This document shows, piece by piece, positions 33,896-43,439 of a stretch of 64,000 nt of DNA. Position 1 is the stretch's first letter. Each line of letters begins with the position of its first letter. Origin of the DNA: Clostridia bacterium. GTDB lineage: Bacteria; Bacillota; Clostridia; Oscillospirales; Acutalibacteraceae. The DNA is taken from contig JAGAMK010000060.1 of the NCBI GenBank assembly GCA_017624735.1, positions 35,773-99,772 of the forward strand, given 5' to 3'. Position numbers and translations under genes: made by a program. The notes beneath the pieces are model-generated. The model was not told the DNA's origin, searched no databases, and saw only the letters and a list, made by a program, of their open reading frames with translations.

Positions 33896-35092
33896 ATGTA
33901 TGACTCTGTTATATTGACTGTAACACAATTAAATCAATATGCTAAATCAATTATTGAGGACGATGTTAACCTCAGTAATGTTTATGTCATGGGTGAAATT
34001 TCAAATTTTGTTGACCATTACAGAAGTGGACATTTATACATGAGCATAAAAGATGCTCAGTCAGTAATAAGTGCAGTAATGTTTGCAGGTAATGCATCGA
34101 GACTCAAATTTAAACCTGAAAATGGTATGTCAGTTATAATTCGTGGACGAGTTTCAATTTATGAGCGAGATGGTAAATACCAACTTTATATTGATGATAT
34201 GCAACCTGACGGAATTGGTTCACTTGCTCTTGCTTTTGAACAACGAAAAGAAAAACTTGCTAAATTAGGTTTGTTTGATATTGAACATAAAAAATCGATA
34301 CCTGAAATCCCACAAAAAATAGGTGTAATTTCATCACCAACAGGCGCTGCTGTCCAAGATGTTTTAAATGTTTTAGGTAGAAGATTTTCACTTGCAGAAA
34401 TTGTTTTTGCCGGTGTACAAGTACAGGGGGATGGTGCTGCACCATCTATTATAAAAGCAATTTATGAACTAAATACTACGGATGTAGATACAATTATTAT
34501 TGCTCGTGGTGGTGGTTCTGTAGAAGATTTATGGCCCTTTAACGATGAAAACCTTGCGTTAGCAATTTATAATTCAGATATTCCAATTATCTCAGGCGTT
34601 GGACATGAAACTGATTTTACAATTTGTGATTTTGTCGCAGATTTACGTGCTCCTACTCCATCAGCTGCCGCTGAATTAGCAGTTCCAGATATAAGAGAAG
34701 AAATCCACTATATAACATCTTTAAAAAATACACTTGATACAGAATTTGAACGATTGATTATAGATAAACAATATAAAATTGAAAAGCTGATTAATTCGCA
34801 AGTCCTTAAAAATCCTGAAAAAATTATCGAGAATTGTGAATTGTATCTTGATATATTAAATACAAGAATTAACGATTCATATAAAGAAATGTTGAATAAT
34901 TATTCAACAAGTTTTTATTCTCTTTGTTCTAAACTTGATTCATTAAGTCCGTTGAAAGTACTTTCAAGAGGATATTCAATAATTAAAAAAGATAAGAGTA
35001 TTATTTCAAATTCTAATGAATTATCTGTTGGAGATAATATTTCAATCCGCTTTACTGATAATGAAGTAAGTGCAAAAATTACTGAGGTGTAA
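33896..35092 (+). CDS. xseA: Exodeoxyribonuclease VII large subunit
   Basis: XseA (398 residues) is the catalytic subunit of exonuclease VII, which degrades single-stranded DNA. The N-terminal OB fold has VYVMGEISNFVDHYRSGHLY (about residues 27-46); the nuclease core has GVISSPTGAAVQDVLNVL, IIIARGGGSVEDLWPFNDE and SGVGHETDFTICDFVADLRA; a coiled coil follows. XseB lies two bases downstream. All family landmarks are present and length is close to typical. Confidence 0.97.
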   Translation: MYDSVILTVTQLNQYAKSIIEDDVNLSNVYVMGEISNFVDHYRSGHLYMSIKDAQSVISAVMFAGNASRLKFKPENGMSVIIRGRVSIYERDGKYQLYIDDMQPDGIGSLALAFEQRKEKLAKLGLFDIEHKKSIPEIPQKIGVISSPTGAAVQDVLNVLGRRFSLAEIVFAGVQVQGDGAAPSIIKAIYELNTTDVDTIIIARGGGSVEDLWPFNDENLALAIYNSDIPIISGVGHETDFTICDFVADLRAPTPSAAAELAVPDIREEIHYITSLKNTLDTEFERLIIDKQYKIEKLINSQVLKNPEKIIENCELYLDILNTRINDSYKEMLNNYSTSFYSLCSKLDSLSPLKVLSRGYSIIKKDKSIISNSNELSVGDNISIRFTDNEVSAKITEV

Positions 35093-35094
35093 TT

Positions 35095-35289
35095 ATGAAA
35101 ATGACATATGAGCAAGCCGAAAAAAGACTTGAAGAGATAGTATTAAAACTTGAAGAGGGTTCTATACCTCTTGAAGAATCAATGAAACTATATGAAGAAG
35201 GAATCAAACTTTCTGAGTTTTGTATGAGTCAGTTAAAAAATGCAAAACAAAAGATATTAGACATCAACGAGGTAAAAAACAATGACTGA
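35095..35289 (+). CDS. xseB: Exodeoxyribonuclease VII small subunit
   Basis: A 64-residue helical protein with TYEQAEKRLEEIVLKLEEGS and LEESMKLYEEGIKLSEFC, the conserved XseB helices that bind the XseA coiled coil. GAGGTG precedes the ATG. It overlaps ispA by 8 bases. Confidence 0.96.
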   Translation: MKMTYEQAEKRLEEIVLKLEEGSIPLEESMKLYEEGIKLSEFCMSQLKNAKQKILDINEVKNND

Positions 35290-36172
35290 TATTAAATCTT
35301 ATATAGAAAATCAAGCGAGTTTGATATCTACACGTCTTGAACAAGTTCTTGATATTAACGTTGATAATGTTGTAACTGATGCAATGAAATATAGTGTAAA
35401 AAATGGTGGCAAGAGAATAAGACCATTTTTGACTTTAGAATTTGCGAAAGCCTGTAACGGTAATTTGAATGTTGCGCTTGATTTTGGTTGTGCAGTTGAA
35501 ATGATTCACACTTATTCGCTCATTCACGACGATTTACCTTGTATGGATAATGATGATATGCGTCGAGGAAAGCCATCTTGTCATAAAGCCTTTGGTGAGG
35601 CGAATGCGCTTTTAGCAGGTGATGCTTTATTAACAGAGGCTTTTGCACTTTTGATTGAGAGTAATTGTGATAATGACATTCCTAATGAGAATATTGTGAA
35701 TGCCGTTTGGTTTTTATCGCAACTATCAGGTATTAGTGGTATGATTGGAGGTCAGACACTTGATTTAGAGTTTGAAGAAACAAAACCAACTGTTGAACAG
35801 ATTCTCAAAATGTATACATTAAAAACTGGTGCATTAATTGCTTCATCCTGTGTTTTAGGTTGTTTAAGCGCCAAAGAATATAATCAACAAAAAATCGATA
35901 GTGCAACAAAATATGCAGAAAATCTCGGTCTTGCTTTTCAAATTCAGGATGATATTCTTGATATTACAAGTGACGAAGTAACACTTGGTAAACCAGTCGG
36001 TAGTGACGAAAAGAATGATAAATCGACCATTGTCAAATTTTTCGGATTAGAAAAAGCCAAAGAAATGGTAAACGAATATACACAAAAAGCAATTGATGCA
36101 TTGGATGGTATTGATGGTGATACCACAACACTAAAGGAATTTGCTTTATATATGGCAAACAGAACACATTGA
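35282..36172 (+). CDS. ispA: Geranylgeranyl/farnesyl diphosphate synthase family protein
   Basis: A 296-residue trans-prenyltransferase that condenses isopentenyl diphosphate to make farnesyl (or geranyl) diphosphate. The first Asp-rich motif is DDLPCMDNDD with RRGKPS, the second DDILD; KNGGKRIRPFL near residue 40 binds diphosphate. The position before dxs and after xseB is the usual one for ispA in Firmicutes. GAGGT precedes the ATG. Confidence 0.95.
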   Translation: MTDIKSYIENQASLISTRLEQVLDINVDNVVTDAMKYSVKNGGKRIRPFLTLEFAKACNGNLNVALDFGCAVEMIHTYSLIHDDLPCMDNDDMRRGKPSCHKAFGEANALLAGDALLTEAFALLIESNCDNDIPNENIVNAVWFLSQLSGISGMIGGQTLDLEFEETKPTVEQILKMYTLKTGALIASSCVLGCLSAKEYNQQKIDSATKYAENLGLAFQIQDDILDITSDEVTLGKPVGSDEKNDKSTIVKFFGLEKAKEMVNEYTQKAIDALDGIDGDTTTLKEFALYMANRTH

Positions 36173-36186
36173 TTGGAGATAATGTT

Positions 36187-38049
36187 TTGGATAATTTTAA
36201 GTTTTTAAATAATATCAACTCACCAGAAGATTTAAAAAAACTTAATATTGACGAATTAGAAATACTAGCTACTGAAATTAGAAGTTTTATGGTTGATTCA
36301 GTTTCAAAAACAGGTGGACATCTTTCTTCTAATCTCGGTGTAGTTGAGTTATCTATTGCCATGCATAAATGTTTCAATTCACCCGATGATAAATTTGTTT
36401 GGGATGTTGGACACCAGATATATACACATAAAATCCTTACAGGTAGACTTAATGAATTCCATACATTAAGAACTGAAAATGGTATTTCAGGCTTTTGCGC
36501 ACCTAACGAAAGTGAACACGATGTTTTTTATAGTGGCCATTCAAGCACATCTATTTCTGCTGCATTGGGTATTGCTGAAGCAAATAAAATACAAGGCAAA
36601 AAAGACTATACAGTTGCTGTAATAGGCGATGGAGCTTTAACAGGTGGTATGGCTTATGAGGCGTTGAACAACGCTGGTCGTTCAGGAACAAGGCTTATTG
36701 TCGTTTTAAACGATAATGAAATGTCAATATCTGAAAATGTAGGTTCAATGGCGAGATATTTGGCTGTTGTACGTGCAAAACCTCAATATAACAAACTGAA
36801 AGCACGAACAGAAAGAGCTTTAAATAAAATTCCTTTAATCGGTTCTCCAATTGCAAGTTTAATTTCAAAAGTTAAAACTAACATTAAGAATTCTATGTAT
36901 GAAAGTACATTTTTTGAAGACTTGGGTTTTAATTATATGGGTCCTATTGATGGTCATAATCTTGAACATCTGTGTGAGGCATTTGATTCTGCTAAGCTTG
37001 CAAATGAGCCTGTTTTGTTACATATCAGTACGATAAAAGGCAAGGGCTATGATTTTGCAGAAAAATCGCCAAGTAAATATCATGGAATCTCAAAATTTGA
37101 TGTGAATAGTGGAGAATATATTGAGTCTTCAACTAATTTTTCAAGCGAGTTTGGTAAAAAACTTTGTGAATTGGCTGAAAGCAACAATAAAGTTTGTGCA
37201 GTTACAGCTGCTATGTCTTTAGGAACCGGATTAAAAGAGTTTTCTGAGAAATATAAGAATCGTTTTTATGATGTTGGAATTGCAGAACAACATGCTGTAA
37301 CATTTGCCTCTGGACTTGCAAAAGGTGGAATGATTCCTGTTTTTGCTGTTTATTCAACATTCTTGCAGAGAGCTTATGACCAATTGGTTCATGATGGAAC
37401 ATTGCAGAAACAAAAGGTAATTATTGGTCTTGATAGAGCAGGTTTTGTAGGTGAAGATGGTGTAACTCATCAAGGAGTTTTGGATGTTTCCTTCCTTAAT
37501 AGTATTCCAGATGTGACCGTTTATTCTCCATTTACTTATGACAGACTTAAATTTGACCTTGAAAATTCAGTTAATAATGCAACAAATCTAACTGTTGTTA
37601 GATATCCACGTGGTAGCGAATATCAATTGCCTGAAAACTATAAGGTTTCTAATAGTGATTATGATTATTTTGAAAATGATAATGAGATTTTGTTTGTTAC
37701 TTACGGAAGAATTAGCATAAACATCTTGAATGCAATTAATGAATTAAAGAAAAAAGGTATAAACGCTTCTGTAATTATTCTTCATAAAATCAAACCAATA
37801 AACAAAGATGTAATATCAATTGCTATGAATTACAAATCTATTTATTTTTATGAAGAATCAGTTCAATCCGGTAGTGTAGGCGAATCATTTGCAGATTTAT
37901 TACTGATAAACGGATTTGAAAAAAAATACTCTCATATTGCGGTTAAAGATGAATTTGTACCTCATGCATCTGTTGATTCTTTAATGAAAAAATATGGTTT
38001 AGATACTGAAAGTATAGTTAAAAACATTATGGAGAATTTAAATGGCTGA
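36187..38049 (+). CDS. dxs: 1-deoxy-D-xylulose-5-phosphate synthase
   Basis: Dxs (620 residues) is the thiamine-diphosphate enzyme that starts the MEP isoprenoid pathway from pyruvate and glyceraldehyde 3-phosphate. GGHLSSNLGVVELSIAMH, VGHQIYTHKILTGR, the TPP motif GDGALTGGMAYEALNNAG and VGIAEQHAVTFASGLAKGG are all present. I choose TTG at 36187: TGGAG at 36174-36178 is eight bases upstream and the protein then starts close to other Dxs proteins. A TTG at 36169 lies before the ribosome-binding site and overlaps the ispA stop. It overlaps tlyA by 8 bases. Confidence 0.95.
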   Translation: MDNFKFLNNINSPEDLKKLNIDELEILATEIRSFMVDSVSKTGGHLSSNLGVVELSIAMHKCFNSPDDKFVWDVGHQIYTHKILTGRLNEFHTLRTENGISGFCAPNESEHDVFYSGHSSTSISAALGIAEANKIQGKKDYTVAVIGDGALTGGMAYEALNNAGRSGTRLIVVLNDNEMSISENVGSMARYLAVVRAKPQYNKLKARTERALNKIPLIGSPIASLISKVKTNIKNSMYESTFFEDLGFNYMGPIDGHNLEHLCEAFDSAKLANEPVLLHISTIKGKGYDFAEKSPSKYHGISKFDVNSGEYIESSTNFSSEFGKKLCELAESNNKVCAVTAAMSLGTGLKEFSEKYKNRFYDVGIAEQHAVTFASGLAKGGMIPVFAVYSTFLQRAYDQLVHDGTLQKQKVIIGLDRAGFVGEDGVTHQGVLDVSFLNSIPDVTVYSPFTYDRLKFDLENSVNNATNLTVVRYPRGSEYQLPENYKVSNSDYDYFENDNEILFVTYGRISINILNAINELKKKGINASVIILHKIKPINKDVISIAMNYKSIYFYEESVQSGSVGESFADLLLINGFEKKYSHIAVKDEFVPHASVDSLMKKYGLDTESIVKNIMENLNG

Positions 38050-38857
38050 AAAGAAAAGACTTGATACCGTTGTTGTTGACCTAGGATTTGCAGAAACACG
38101 CTCAAAAGCATCTGCGATTATTATGTCCGGCGAAATATATGTCAATGGACAAAAAGAAACTAAAGCAGGATATGCTGTAAAAGATGCGGATAAAATTGAA
38201 TTTAAAGGTAAAAAGATGCCTTTTGTCAGTCGTGGCGGATATAAACTTGAAAAAGCTATGAAATCGTTTGGTATCTCATTAAATGACTGCATTTGCATGG
38301 ATATCGGTGCATCTACTGGTGGCTTTACGGATTGTATGCTTCAATGTGGTGCTACAAAGGTGTACTCTATTGATGTTGGTTACGGTCAGCTTGCATGGAA
38401 ATTACGTACTGATGAAAGAGTTGTAAATCTAGAAAGAACAAATTTCAGATATCTTACAAAAGAAACAGTAACAGAAGATATTGACTTTGCAAGTATTGAT
38501 GTATCATTTATCTCTTTAAAGAAAATTTTACCTGTACTTTTTAGTTTTCTTAAACTAAACGGTGAAACAGTTGCATTAATTAAACCACAGTTTGAAGCAG
38601 GCAAAGAAAAAGTAGGTAAAAAAGGTGTTGTAAGAGATATTAACACACATAAAGAAGTTATATATAATATTGTTGATTTTGCATTTAACGAGGGTTTTTC
38701 TGTTTTAAATCTCGATTTTTCTCCCATAAGAGGACCTGAGGGAAATATTGAATATTTAGTTTATCTTTCAAAAGAAACTGAAAAACAGTTATGTGTTACA
38801 AATGAAAAAATTGATAATATTGTTGAAAAATCTCACTCAGTTTTAAGTGGTGAATAA
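38042..38857 (+). CDS. tlyA: TlyA-family rRNA 2'-O-methyltransferase
   Basis: A 271-residue protein with an N-terminal S4 RNA-binding domain (RLDTVVVDLGFAETRSKASAIIMSGEIYVNG region, residues about 6-36) and an FtsJ/SAM domain with MDIGASTGGFTDCMLQ and VDVGYGQL-like YSIDVGYGQLAW. TlyA methylates 16S/23S rRNA riboses in mycobacteria; hemolysin annotations are historical. GGAG lies eight bases before the ATG. It sits in the conserved dxs-tlyA-nadK-argR-recN order. Confidence 0.93.
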   Translation: MAEKKRLDTVVVDLGFAETRSKASAIIMSGEIYVNGQKETKAGYAVKDADKIEFKGKKMPFVSRGGYKLEKAMKSFGISLNDCICMDIGASTGGFTDCMLQCGATKVYSIDVGYGQLAWKLRTDERVVNLERTNFRYLTKETVTEDIDFASIDVSFISLKKILPVLFSFLKLNGETVALIKPQFEAGKEKVGKKGVVRDINTHKEVIYNIVDFAFNEGFSVLNLDFSPIRGPEGNIEYLVYLSKETEKQLCVTNEKIDNIVEKSHSVLSGE

Positions 38858-38858
38858 A

Positions 38859-39713
38859 ATGAAAGTTGGTATTATCCCTAATTTTACAAGAGAAAAGACT
38901 CTTGATGTTTTTAAAGATGTTATTTGTAATCTTGAAAAATTTAATATTGAATACTGTTTTGATTCAGAAAGTTTAAGGACTTTTCCAATTTCAATTGATG
39001 CTTCCAAAGGCTGTTCAGATTTATACGAAACATCAGATTTAATTATTGTTATTGGTGGGGATGGTTCATTTATACATGCAGCAAAAGATGCAGCAGTTCA
39101 TAAAAAACCCGTTCTTTGCATCAATGCCGGCAATTTGGCGTTTTTAGCGGGCCTTGAAGGTAACGAGCTTGATTTATTGAAAAACCTTATTTCAGGCGAT
39201 TATGTTCAAGATAGACGCATGATGCTAGAAGTAGTTCTTAAAACAGATTCCAAAGAAAAACTTCTTGGATATTGTCTTAATGATGTTGTAATCGCTCGTT
39301 ATGGTGATATAAAGCTTATTGATTTAGATGTTTTCTGTAATGGACGAAAAATTAATAATTATCGTGGTGACGGAGTTGTCATTTCAACTCCTACTGGTTC
39401 AACAGCCTATGCTTGGTCTGCAGGAGGTCCTGTAATTGACCCGGATTTAAAATGCATTACAGTAACTCCGATTTGTACGCATTCACCACTTAACAGAACA
39501 CTTGTTTTCAACGAAGAATCTGTTATAACAGTAAAAGCATCTAATAATTTACAAAGAATTTGTCTTTCAACTGATGGTGATAAATCATTAGAATTAAACG
39601 ATAGTTTTGAAATTATTGTCAAAGAATCTAATTACTATGCTGAATTTATTCGTATTAAATCTGATGAATTCTTTGATATATTAAATAGTAAATTGACTCA
39701 AAGGAGAATATAA
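38859..39713 (+). CDS. nadK: NAD kinase
   Basis: A 284-residue NAD kinase that makes NADP. GGDGSFIHAAKD carries the catalytic GGDG motif (about residues 66-69), and NDVVIAR, STPTGSTAYAWSAGGPV are conserved NAD-binding segments. ATG at 38859 is one base after the tlyA stop and preceded by GTGGTG. The in-frame GTG at 38847 overlaps tlyA and is less likely. Confidence 0.96.
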   Translation: MKVGIIPNFTREKTLDVFKDVICNLEKFNIEYCFDSESLRTFPISIDASKGCSDLYETSDLIIVIGGDGSFIHAAKDAAVHKKPVLCINAGNLAFLAGLEGNELDLLKNLISGDYVQDRRMMLEVVLKTDSKEKLLGYCLNDVVIARYGDIKLIDLDVFCNGRKINNYRGDGVVISTPTGSTAYAWSAGGPVIDPDLKCITVTPICTHSPLNRTLVFNEESVITVKASNNLQRICLSTDGDKSLELNDSFEIIVKESNYYAEFIRIKSDEFFDILNSKLTQRRI

Positions 39714-39716
39714 TCC

Positions 39717-40163
39717 ATGAAAAAATCAAGACATGAGCTTATTCTCAGTTATATAAAAAATAATAATGTATCTCGACAGGAAGATATTATTAAAATGCTT
39801 TCTGAAAATGGTTATAACGTTACACAAGCTACTATTTCCAGAGATATAAAAGAATTAAAAATCATTAAAGAGCATTTTGGTAAAAATGATATAAGATATG
39901 CAGTGAGTGAAAAAATTGATAATGAAGATAATTATAAAATGATTTTTACTCGCTCAGCAATTTCAGCAAATGCTGCTATGAACATCATTGTTGTAAAATG
40001 TTATTCAGGTACTGCAAATGCAGCATGTATTGCACTTGACAGCATGAACCTTTCTGGGCTTGTTGGCACAATAGCAGGGGATGACACTATATTTGTTGCT
40101 TGTAAGGATATTGAAGCAACAACACATATTATACATACAATTAATTCGTTACTTAAAGGCTGA
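39717..40163 (+). CDS. argR: Arginine repressor ArgR/AhrC
   Basis: A 148-residue regulator with the N-terminal winged helix (VSRQEDIIKMLSENGYNVTQ, ATISRDIKELKIIK) and a C-terminal arginine-binding trimerisation domain ending GTIAGDDTIFVACKD. It controls arginine synthesis and use. AAGGAG is ten bases before the ATG. ArgR beside recN is a standard Firmicute arrangement. Confidence 0.95.
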   Translation: MKKSRHELILSYIKNNNVSRQEDIIKMLSENGYNVTQATISRDIKELKIIKEHFGKNDIRYAVSEKIDNEDNYKMIFTRSAISANAAMNIIVVKCYSGTANAACIALDSMNLSGLVGTIAGDDTIFVACKDIEATTHIIHTINSLLKG

Positions 40164-40168
40164 TTATT

Positions 40169-41839
40169 ATGCTTTCAAACCTTAAAATCTCAAACATAGC
40201 AATTATCAAAGAGGCTGTTGTTGATTTTGACAACGGCTTAAATGTTTTGACTGGAGAAACTGGTGCAGGTAAATCAATTATCATTGATGCTATAAATGCA
40301 ATTTTAGGCGAGAGAACATCGCGTGAACTAATTAGAACAGGTTGCGATAGCGCAGAGGTTTCCGCTTTTTTTGACGATTTAAATGATAGTGTGAAACTAA
40401 TTTTGAATGAATTGGGAATTGATTGCGAAGATGAATCATTAGCTATTTCAAGAAAAATTGCGATTGATGGCAAAAACATCTGTAAAGTCAATGGTGTTTC
40501 TGTTACGGTGTCAATGCTAAAGAAAATCGGTCAATCTCTAATAAATGTCCATGGTCAACTTGATAATCATAATCTTTTAAATGAGGAGTTACATTATACA
40601 TATATTGACAGTTTCGCAGAAAACAACGATATTCTTGAAGAATACTTTAATGCTTATAACGATTATTGTACTTGCAAAAAAAGATTTGATAACTTAATTG
40701 TGAATGAAAATGAAAAGGCAAGAAAAATTGACCTTTTATCTTATCAGATTAAAGAAATTGAAGACGCTTGTGTTAAAATAGGTGAATGGGAAGAACTTGA
40801 AAAGCGTAAAAAGGTTTTACAAAACGCTGAACAACTTCTTAACCTTGTTAACAATGCTGTTGAGATTATTAATGGTAACGATAATTTTTCAGGCGTTGCA
40901 GATATGCTAAATACTGTTTCAAATTCACTTATAAAGGCATCTGCTTATGATGAAACACTTAATAATGTGTCTAATACCATTTCTGAAATGTCATACAGCA
41001 TTGCTGACTGTGCAAGAGAACTTAACAGTTTTTTGTATTCTCTTGATGTTGACCCAAACGAACTTGATATCATTGAGGAAAGACTTGATGTTTTATTCCG
41101 ACTTTCTAAAAAATATGGTCCGAACGAGACAGAAATTTTAGAATTTCTTGAGAAAGCACAAAAAGAATTAGAAGAAATTACTTTCTCCGACAAACTTAAG
41201 GACCAACTTGAAATTGAGCTTAATCAAAAATATGAGGTGTTGGATAGAATTAACAGAAAGTTGTCTGCAAACCGTCAAAAATACGGCAAAATATTCATTG
41301 ATAAAGTTAAAAATGAATTAACATTTCTTGATATGGCGTCAATTTCATTTAAAATTGTTCAGAACAGAAAATCATTCGACGAAACTGGTGCTGATGAAAT
41401 ATATTTCTTGATTTCTGCCAATGTTGGTGAAGAACCAAAACCACTTTCAAAGATTGCTTCGGGCGGTGAGTTGTCAAGAATTATGCTTGCAATTAAGAAT
41501 GTTTTAGCATCAAAAGACAATATTCAAACTCTTATTTTTGATGAAGTTGATACAGGTGTTAGCGGTCGTGCCGCACAGAAGATTGGAATTAAACTTAAAG
41601 AGGTTTCAAAAAATCGTCAAGTGCTTTGTGTAACTCATTTGGCACAGATTGCTTGTTTTGCAGATAATCATTTCTTAATTTCAAAATCTGAAAGCGAAAA
41701 CAAAACATATACAAAAGTTGAAAACCTTGATAAAGAGGGTAAAATTCGGGAATTGGCAAGAATTATCGGTGGAATTGAAGCTACTCAGTTATCACTAGAT
41801 ACTGCTGCAGAAATGATTGAAAATGCAAAGAAATATTAA
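40169..41839 (+). CDS. recN: DNA repair protein RecN
   Basis: RecN (556 residues) is an SMC-like ATPase recruited to double-strand breaks. Walker A is LTGETGAGKSIIIDAI near residue 27, the coiled coils run through the middle, the ABC signature is ASGGELSRIMLAI near residue 430 and Walker B TLIFDEVDTGVSG follows. ATG at 40169 follows AAAGG by nine bases. It is the last gene of the nusB operon; I see no hairpin terminator after it, and the tyrS promoter starts two bases downstream. Confidence 0.96.
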   Translation: MLSNLKISNIAIIKEAVVDFDNGLNVLTGETGAGKSIIIDAINAILGERTSRELIRTGCDSAEVSAFFDDLNDSVKLILNELGIDCEDESLAISRKIAIDGKNICKVNGVSVTVSMLKKIGQSLINVHGQLDNHNLLNEELHYTYIDSFAENNDILEEYFNAYNDYCTCKKRFDNLIVNENEKARKIDLLSYQIKEIEDACVKIGEWEELEKRKKVLQNAEQLLNLVNNAVEIINGNDNFSGVADMLNTVSNSLIKASAYDETLNNVSNTISEMSYSIADCARELNSFLYSLDVDPNELDIIEERLDVLFRLSKKYGPNETEILEFLEKAQKELEEITFSDKLKDQLEIELNQKYEVLDRINRKLSANRQKYGKIFIDKVKNELTFLDMASISFKIVQNRKSFDETGADEIYFLISANVGEEPKPLSKIASGGELSRIMLAIKNVLASKDNIQTLIFDEVDTGVSGRAAQKIGIKLKEVSKNRQVLCVTHLAQIACFADNHFLISKSESENKTYTKVENLDKEGKIRELARIIGGIEATQLSLDTAAEMIENAKKY

Positions 41840-41840
41840 C

Positions 41841-41868
41841 TTGACAATTTTCATAAATTGTGTATAAT
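41841..41868 (+). promoter_or_regulatory. Promoter of the tyrS T-box transcript
   Basis: Consensus TTGACA (41841-41846) and TATAAT (41863-41868) with a 16-base spacer containing TGTG before the -10. Transcription should start near 41875. Confidence 0.85.
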
Positions 41869-41874
41869 AAACAC

Positions 41875-42135
41875 AATGACTTTGAAGCGAAGAAGTAATA
41901 AGACCTTTGCAGTTACAGAGAGCGTCTGTTCGGTGTAAAGACGTACGCAAAACTTATGAAATACATCGTGGAGTTGCACTATTGAAACAATAGTAGATAG
42001 TGTCGGGTGTACCCGTTATAGTACAGAGTAATGATAGTTACTCGTTAAGGTCATTATCGTGAGGTAATGATAAACTGAGGTGGTAACACGAAATTTTTTC
42101 GTCCTCTGCTTTATGCAGGGGACTTTATTTATTTT
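41875..42135 (+). ncRNA. T-box leader (tyrosine specifier) upstream of tyrS
   Basis: A roughly 260-base leader with T-box landmarks: AGAGAGCG and GGTGTAAAG in stem I, AGTAATA and GAAATACA flanking the specifier loop, and the T-box sequence GAGGTGGTAACACG ending at 42090. The probable specifier is TAC (41962-41964), a tyrosine codon, and the discriminator-contacting bulge reads TGGT (42081-42084), matching an A73 tRNA such as tRNA-Tyr. Uncharged tRNA-Tyr would stabilise the antiterminator (GAGG with CCTC) over the terminator at 42101-42123. Confidence 0.9.
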
Positions 42136-42137
42136 TA
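42101..42137 (+). terminator. T-box-controlled terminator
   Basis: GTCCTCTGC / GCAGGGGAC (42101-42109, 42115-42123) with loop TTTAT, one G-T pair, then TTTATTTATTTTT. The 5' arm shares CCTC with the antiterminator. Confidence 0.9.
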
Positions 42138-42149
42138 AGGAGTAGTAAA

Positions 42150-43376
42150 ATGAAAGTTTATGAAGAACTCGTTGCTCGTGGTCTTATTGCACAGGTAACA
42201 AATGAAGAAGAAATCAAAAATCTTGTAAATGAAGGTAAAGCAGTATTCTATATCGGTTTTGACCCTACTGCTGATAGCTTACACGTTGGTCACTTTATGG
42301 CACTTTGCCTTATGAAGAGATTACAGATGGCAGGAAATAAGCCAATTGCACTTATCGGTGGCGGTACTGCTATGATTGGTGACCCATCAGGACGAAGCGA
42401 TATGCGTCAAATGATGACAAAGGAAACAATTCAACACAACTGCGATTGCTTTAAGAAACAGATGAGCAGATTTATTGACTTTTCTGAAGGTAAAGCTCTT
42501 ATGGTTAATAATGCGGATTGGCTTCTTGACCTTAACTATATTGAGGTTCTTCGTGAGGTTGGTGCTTGCTTTAGCGTTAACAGAATGCTTGCTGCAGAGT
42601 GTTATAAACAGAGAATGGAAAAAGGTCTTTCATTCCTTGAATTTAACTATATGATTATGCAGAGCTATGACTTCTATGAACTTTTCCAGAAATATGGTTG
42701 TAATATGCAGTTTGGCGGTGACGACCAGTGGAGCAATATGCTTGGTGGTACAGAGCTTATCAGAAGAAAACTTGGTAAAGATGCTCATGCAATGACAATT
42801 ACACTTCTTCTTAATTCAGAAGGCAAGAAGATGGGTAAAACACAGTCAGGTGCAGTTTGGCTTGACCCTAACAAGACATCACCATTTGATTTCTATCAGT
42901 ACTGGAGAAACGTTGACGATGCTGACGTTCTTAAATGTATCAGAATGCTTACATTCTTACCAATGGAAGAAATTGAAGAGATGGATAGTTGGGAAGGTAG
43001 TCAGTTAAATACTGCTAAAGAAATTCTTGCATTTGAACTTACAAAGCTTGTTCATGGTGAAGAAGAGGCAAATAAGGCTCAAGAAGGCGCCAGAGCACTT
43101 TTCTCAGGTAAGGGTAATACAGATAATATGCCAACAGTAGAACTCACTTCAGACGATTTTAACGATGATAGCGTGCTTGTTTCTGATATTATGATTAAAG
43201 CAGGTATTGCAAAGTCAAAAGGTGAGTGCCGTCGTCTTATTGAGCAGGGTGGCGTATCTGTTGATGATGAAAAGGTTATAGAGCCATTCAAAGCACTTAC
43301 AAAAGATGATTTTGAAAAAGGATATGTAATCATTAAGAAAGGTAAAAAAGTCTTCTACAAGGCAGTTTTAGCTTAA
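42150..43376 (+). CDS. tyrS: Tyrosine-tRNA ligase
   Basis: A 408-residue class I synthetase that charges tRNA-Tyr. The HIGH-like motif is HVGHF near residue 48, the KMSKS-like motif is KKMGKTQSG near residue 232, and a C-terminal S4 domain ([20 protein letters not shown]) binds t[17 protein letters not shown] and [12 protein letters not shown] are diagnostic. AAGGAG precedes the ATG. Expression should respond to tyrosyl-tRNA charging through the T-box. Confidence 0.98.
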   Translation: MKVYEELVARGLIAQVTNEEEIKNLVNEGKAVFYIGFDPTADSLHVGHFMALCLMKRLQMAGNKPIALIGGGTAMIGDPSGRSDMRQMMTKETIQHNCDCFKKQMSRFIDFSEGKALMVNNADWLLDLNYIEVLREVGACFSVNRMLAAECYKQRMEKGLSFLEFNYMIMQSYDFYELFQKYGCNMQFGGDDQWSNMLGGTELIRRKLGKDAHAMTITLLLNSEGKKMGKTQSGAVWLDPNKTSPFDFYQYWRNVDDADVLKCIRMLTFLPMEEIEEMDSWEGSQLNTAKEILAFELTKLVHGEEEANKAQEGARALFSGKGNTDNMPTVELTSDDFNDDSVLVSDIMIKAGIAKSKGECRRLIEQGGVSVDDEKVIEPFKALTKDDFEKGYVIIKKGKKVFYKAVLA

Positions 43377-43392
43377 TAACAATATATAAAGT

Positions 43393-43430
43393 TTAAGGCT
43401 TACTGACATTAATCAGTAAGCCTTAAAAAT
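43393..43430. terminator. Convergent terminator between tyrS and the ACT-domain gene
   Basis: Perfect 14-bp stem TTAAGGCTTACTGA / TCAGTAAGCCTTAA (43393-43406, 43413-43426), loop CATTAA. T-tracts are short on both sides. Confidence 0.75.
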
Positions 43431-43439
43431 TTGTATTAT

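Noticed and set aside
41875-42135. tRNA gene or small coding gene upstream of tyrS
   Set aside because: The structured segment matches a T-box leader with terminator and T-box sequence; no tRNA cloverleaf or start with ribosome-binding site is present.
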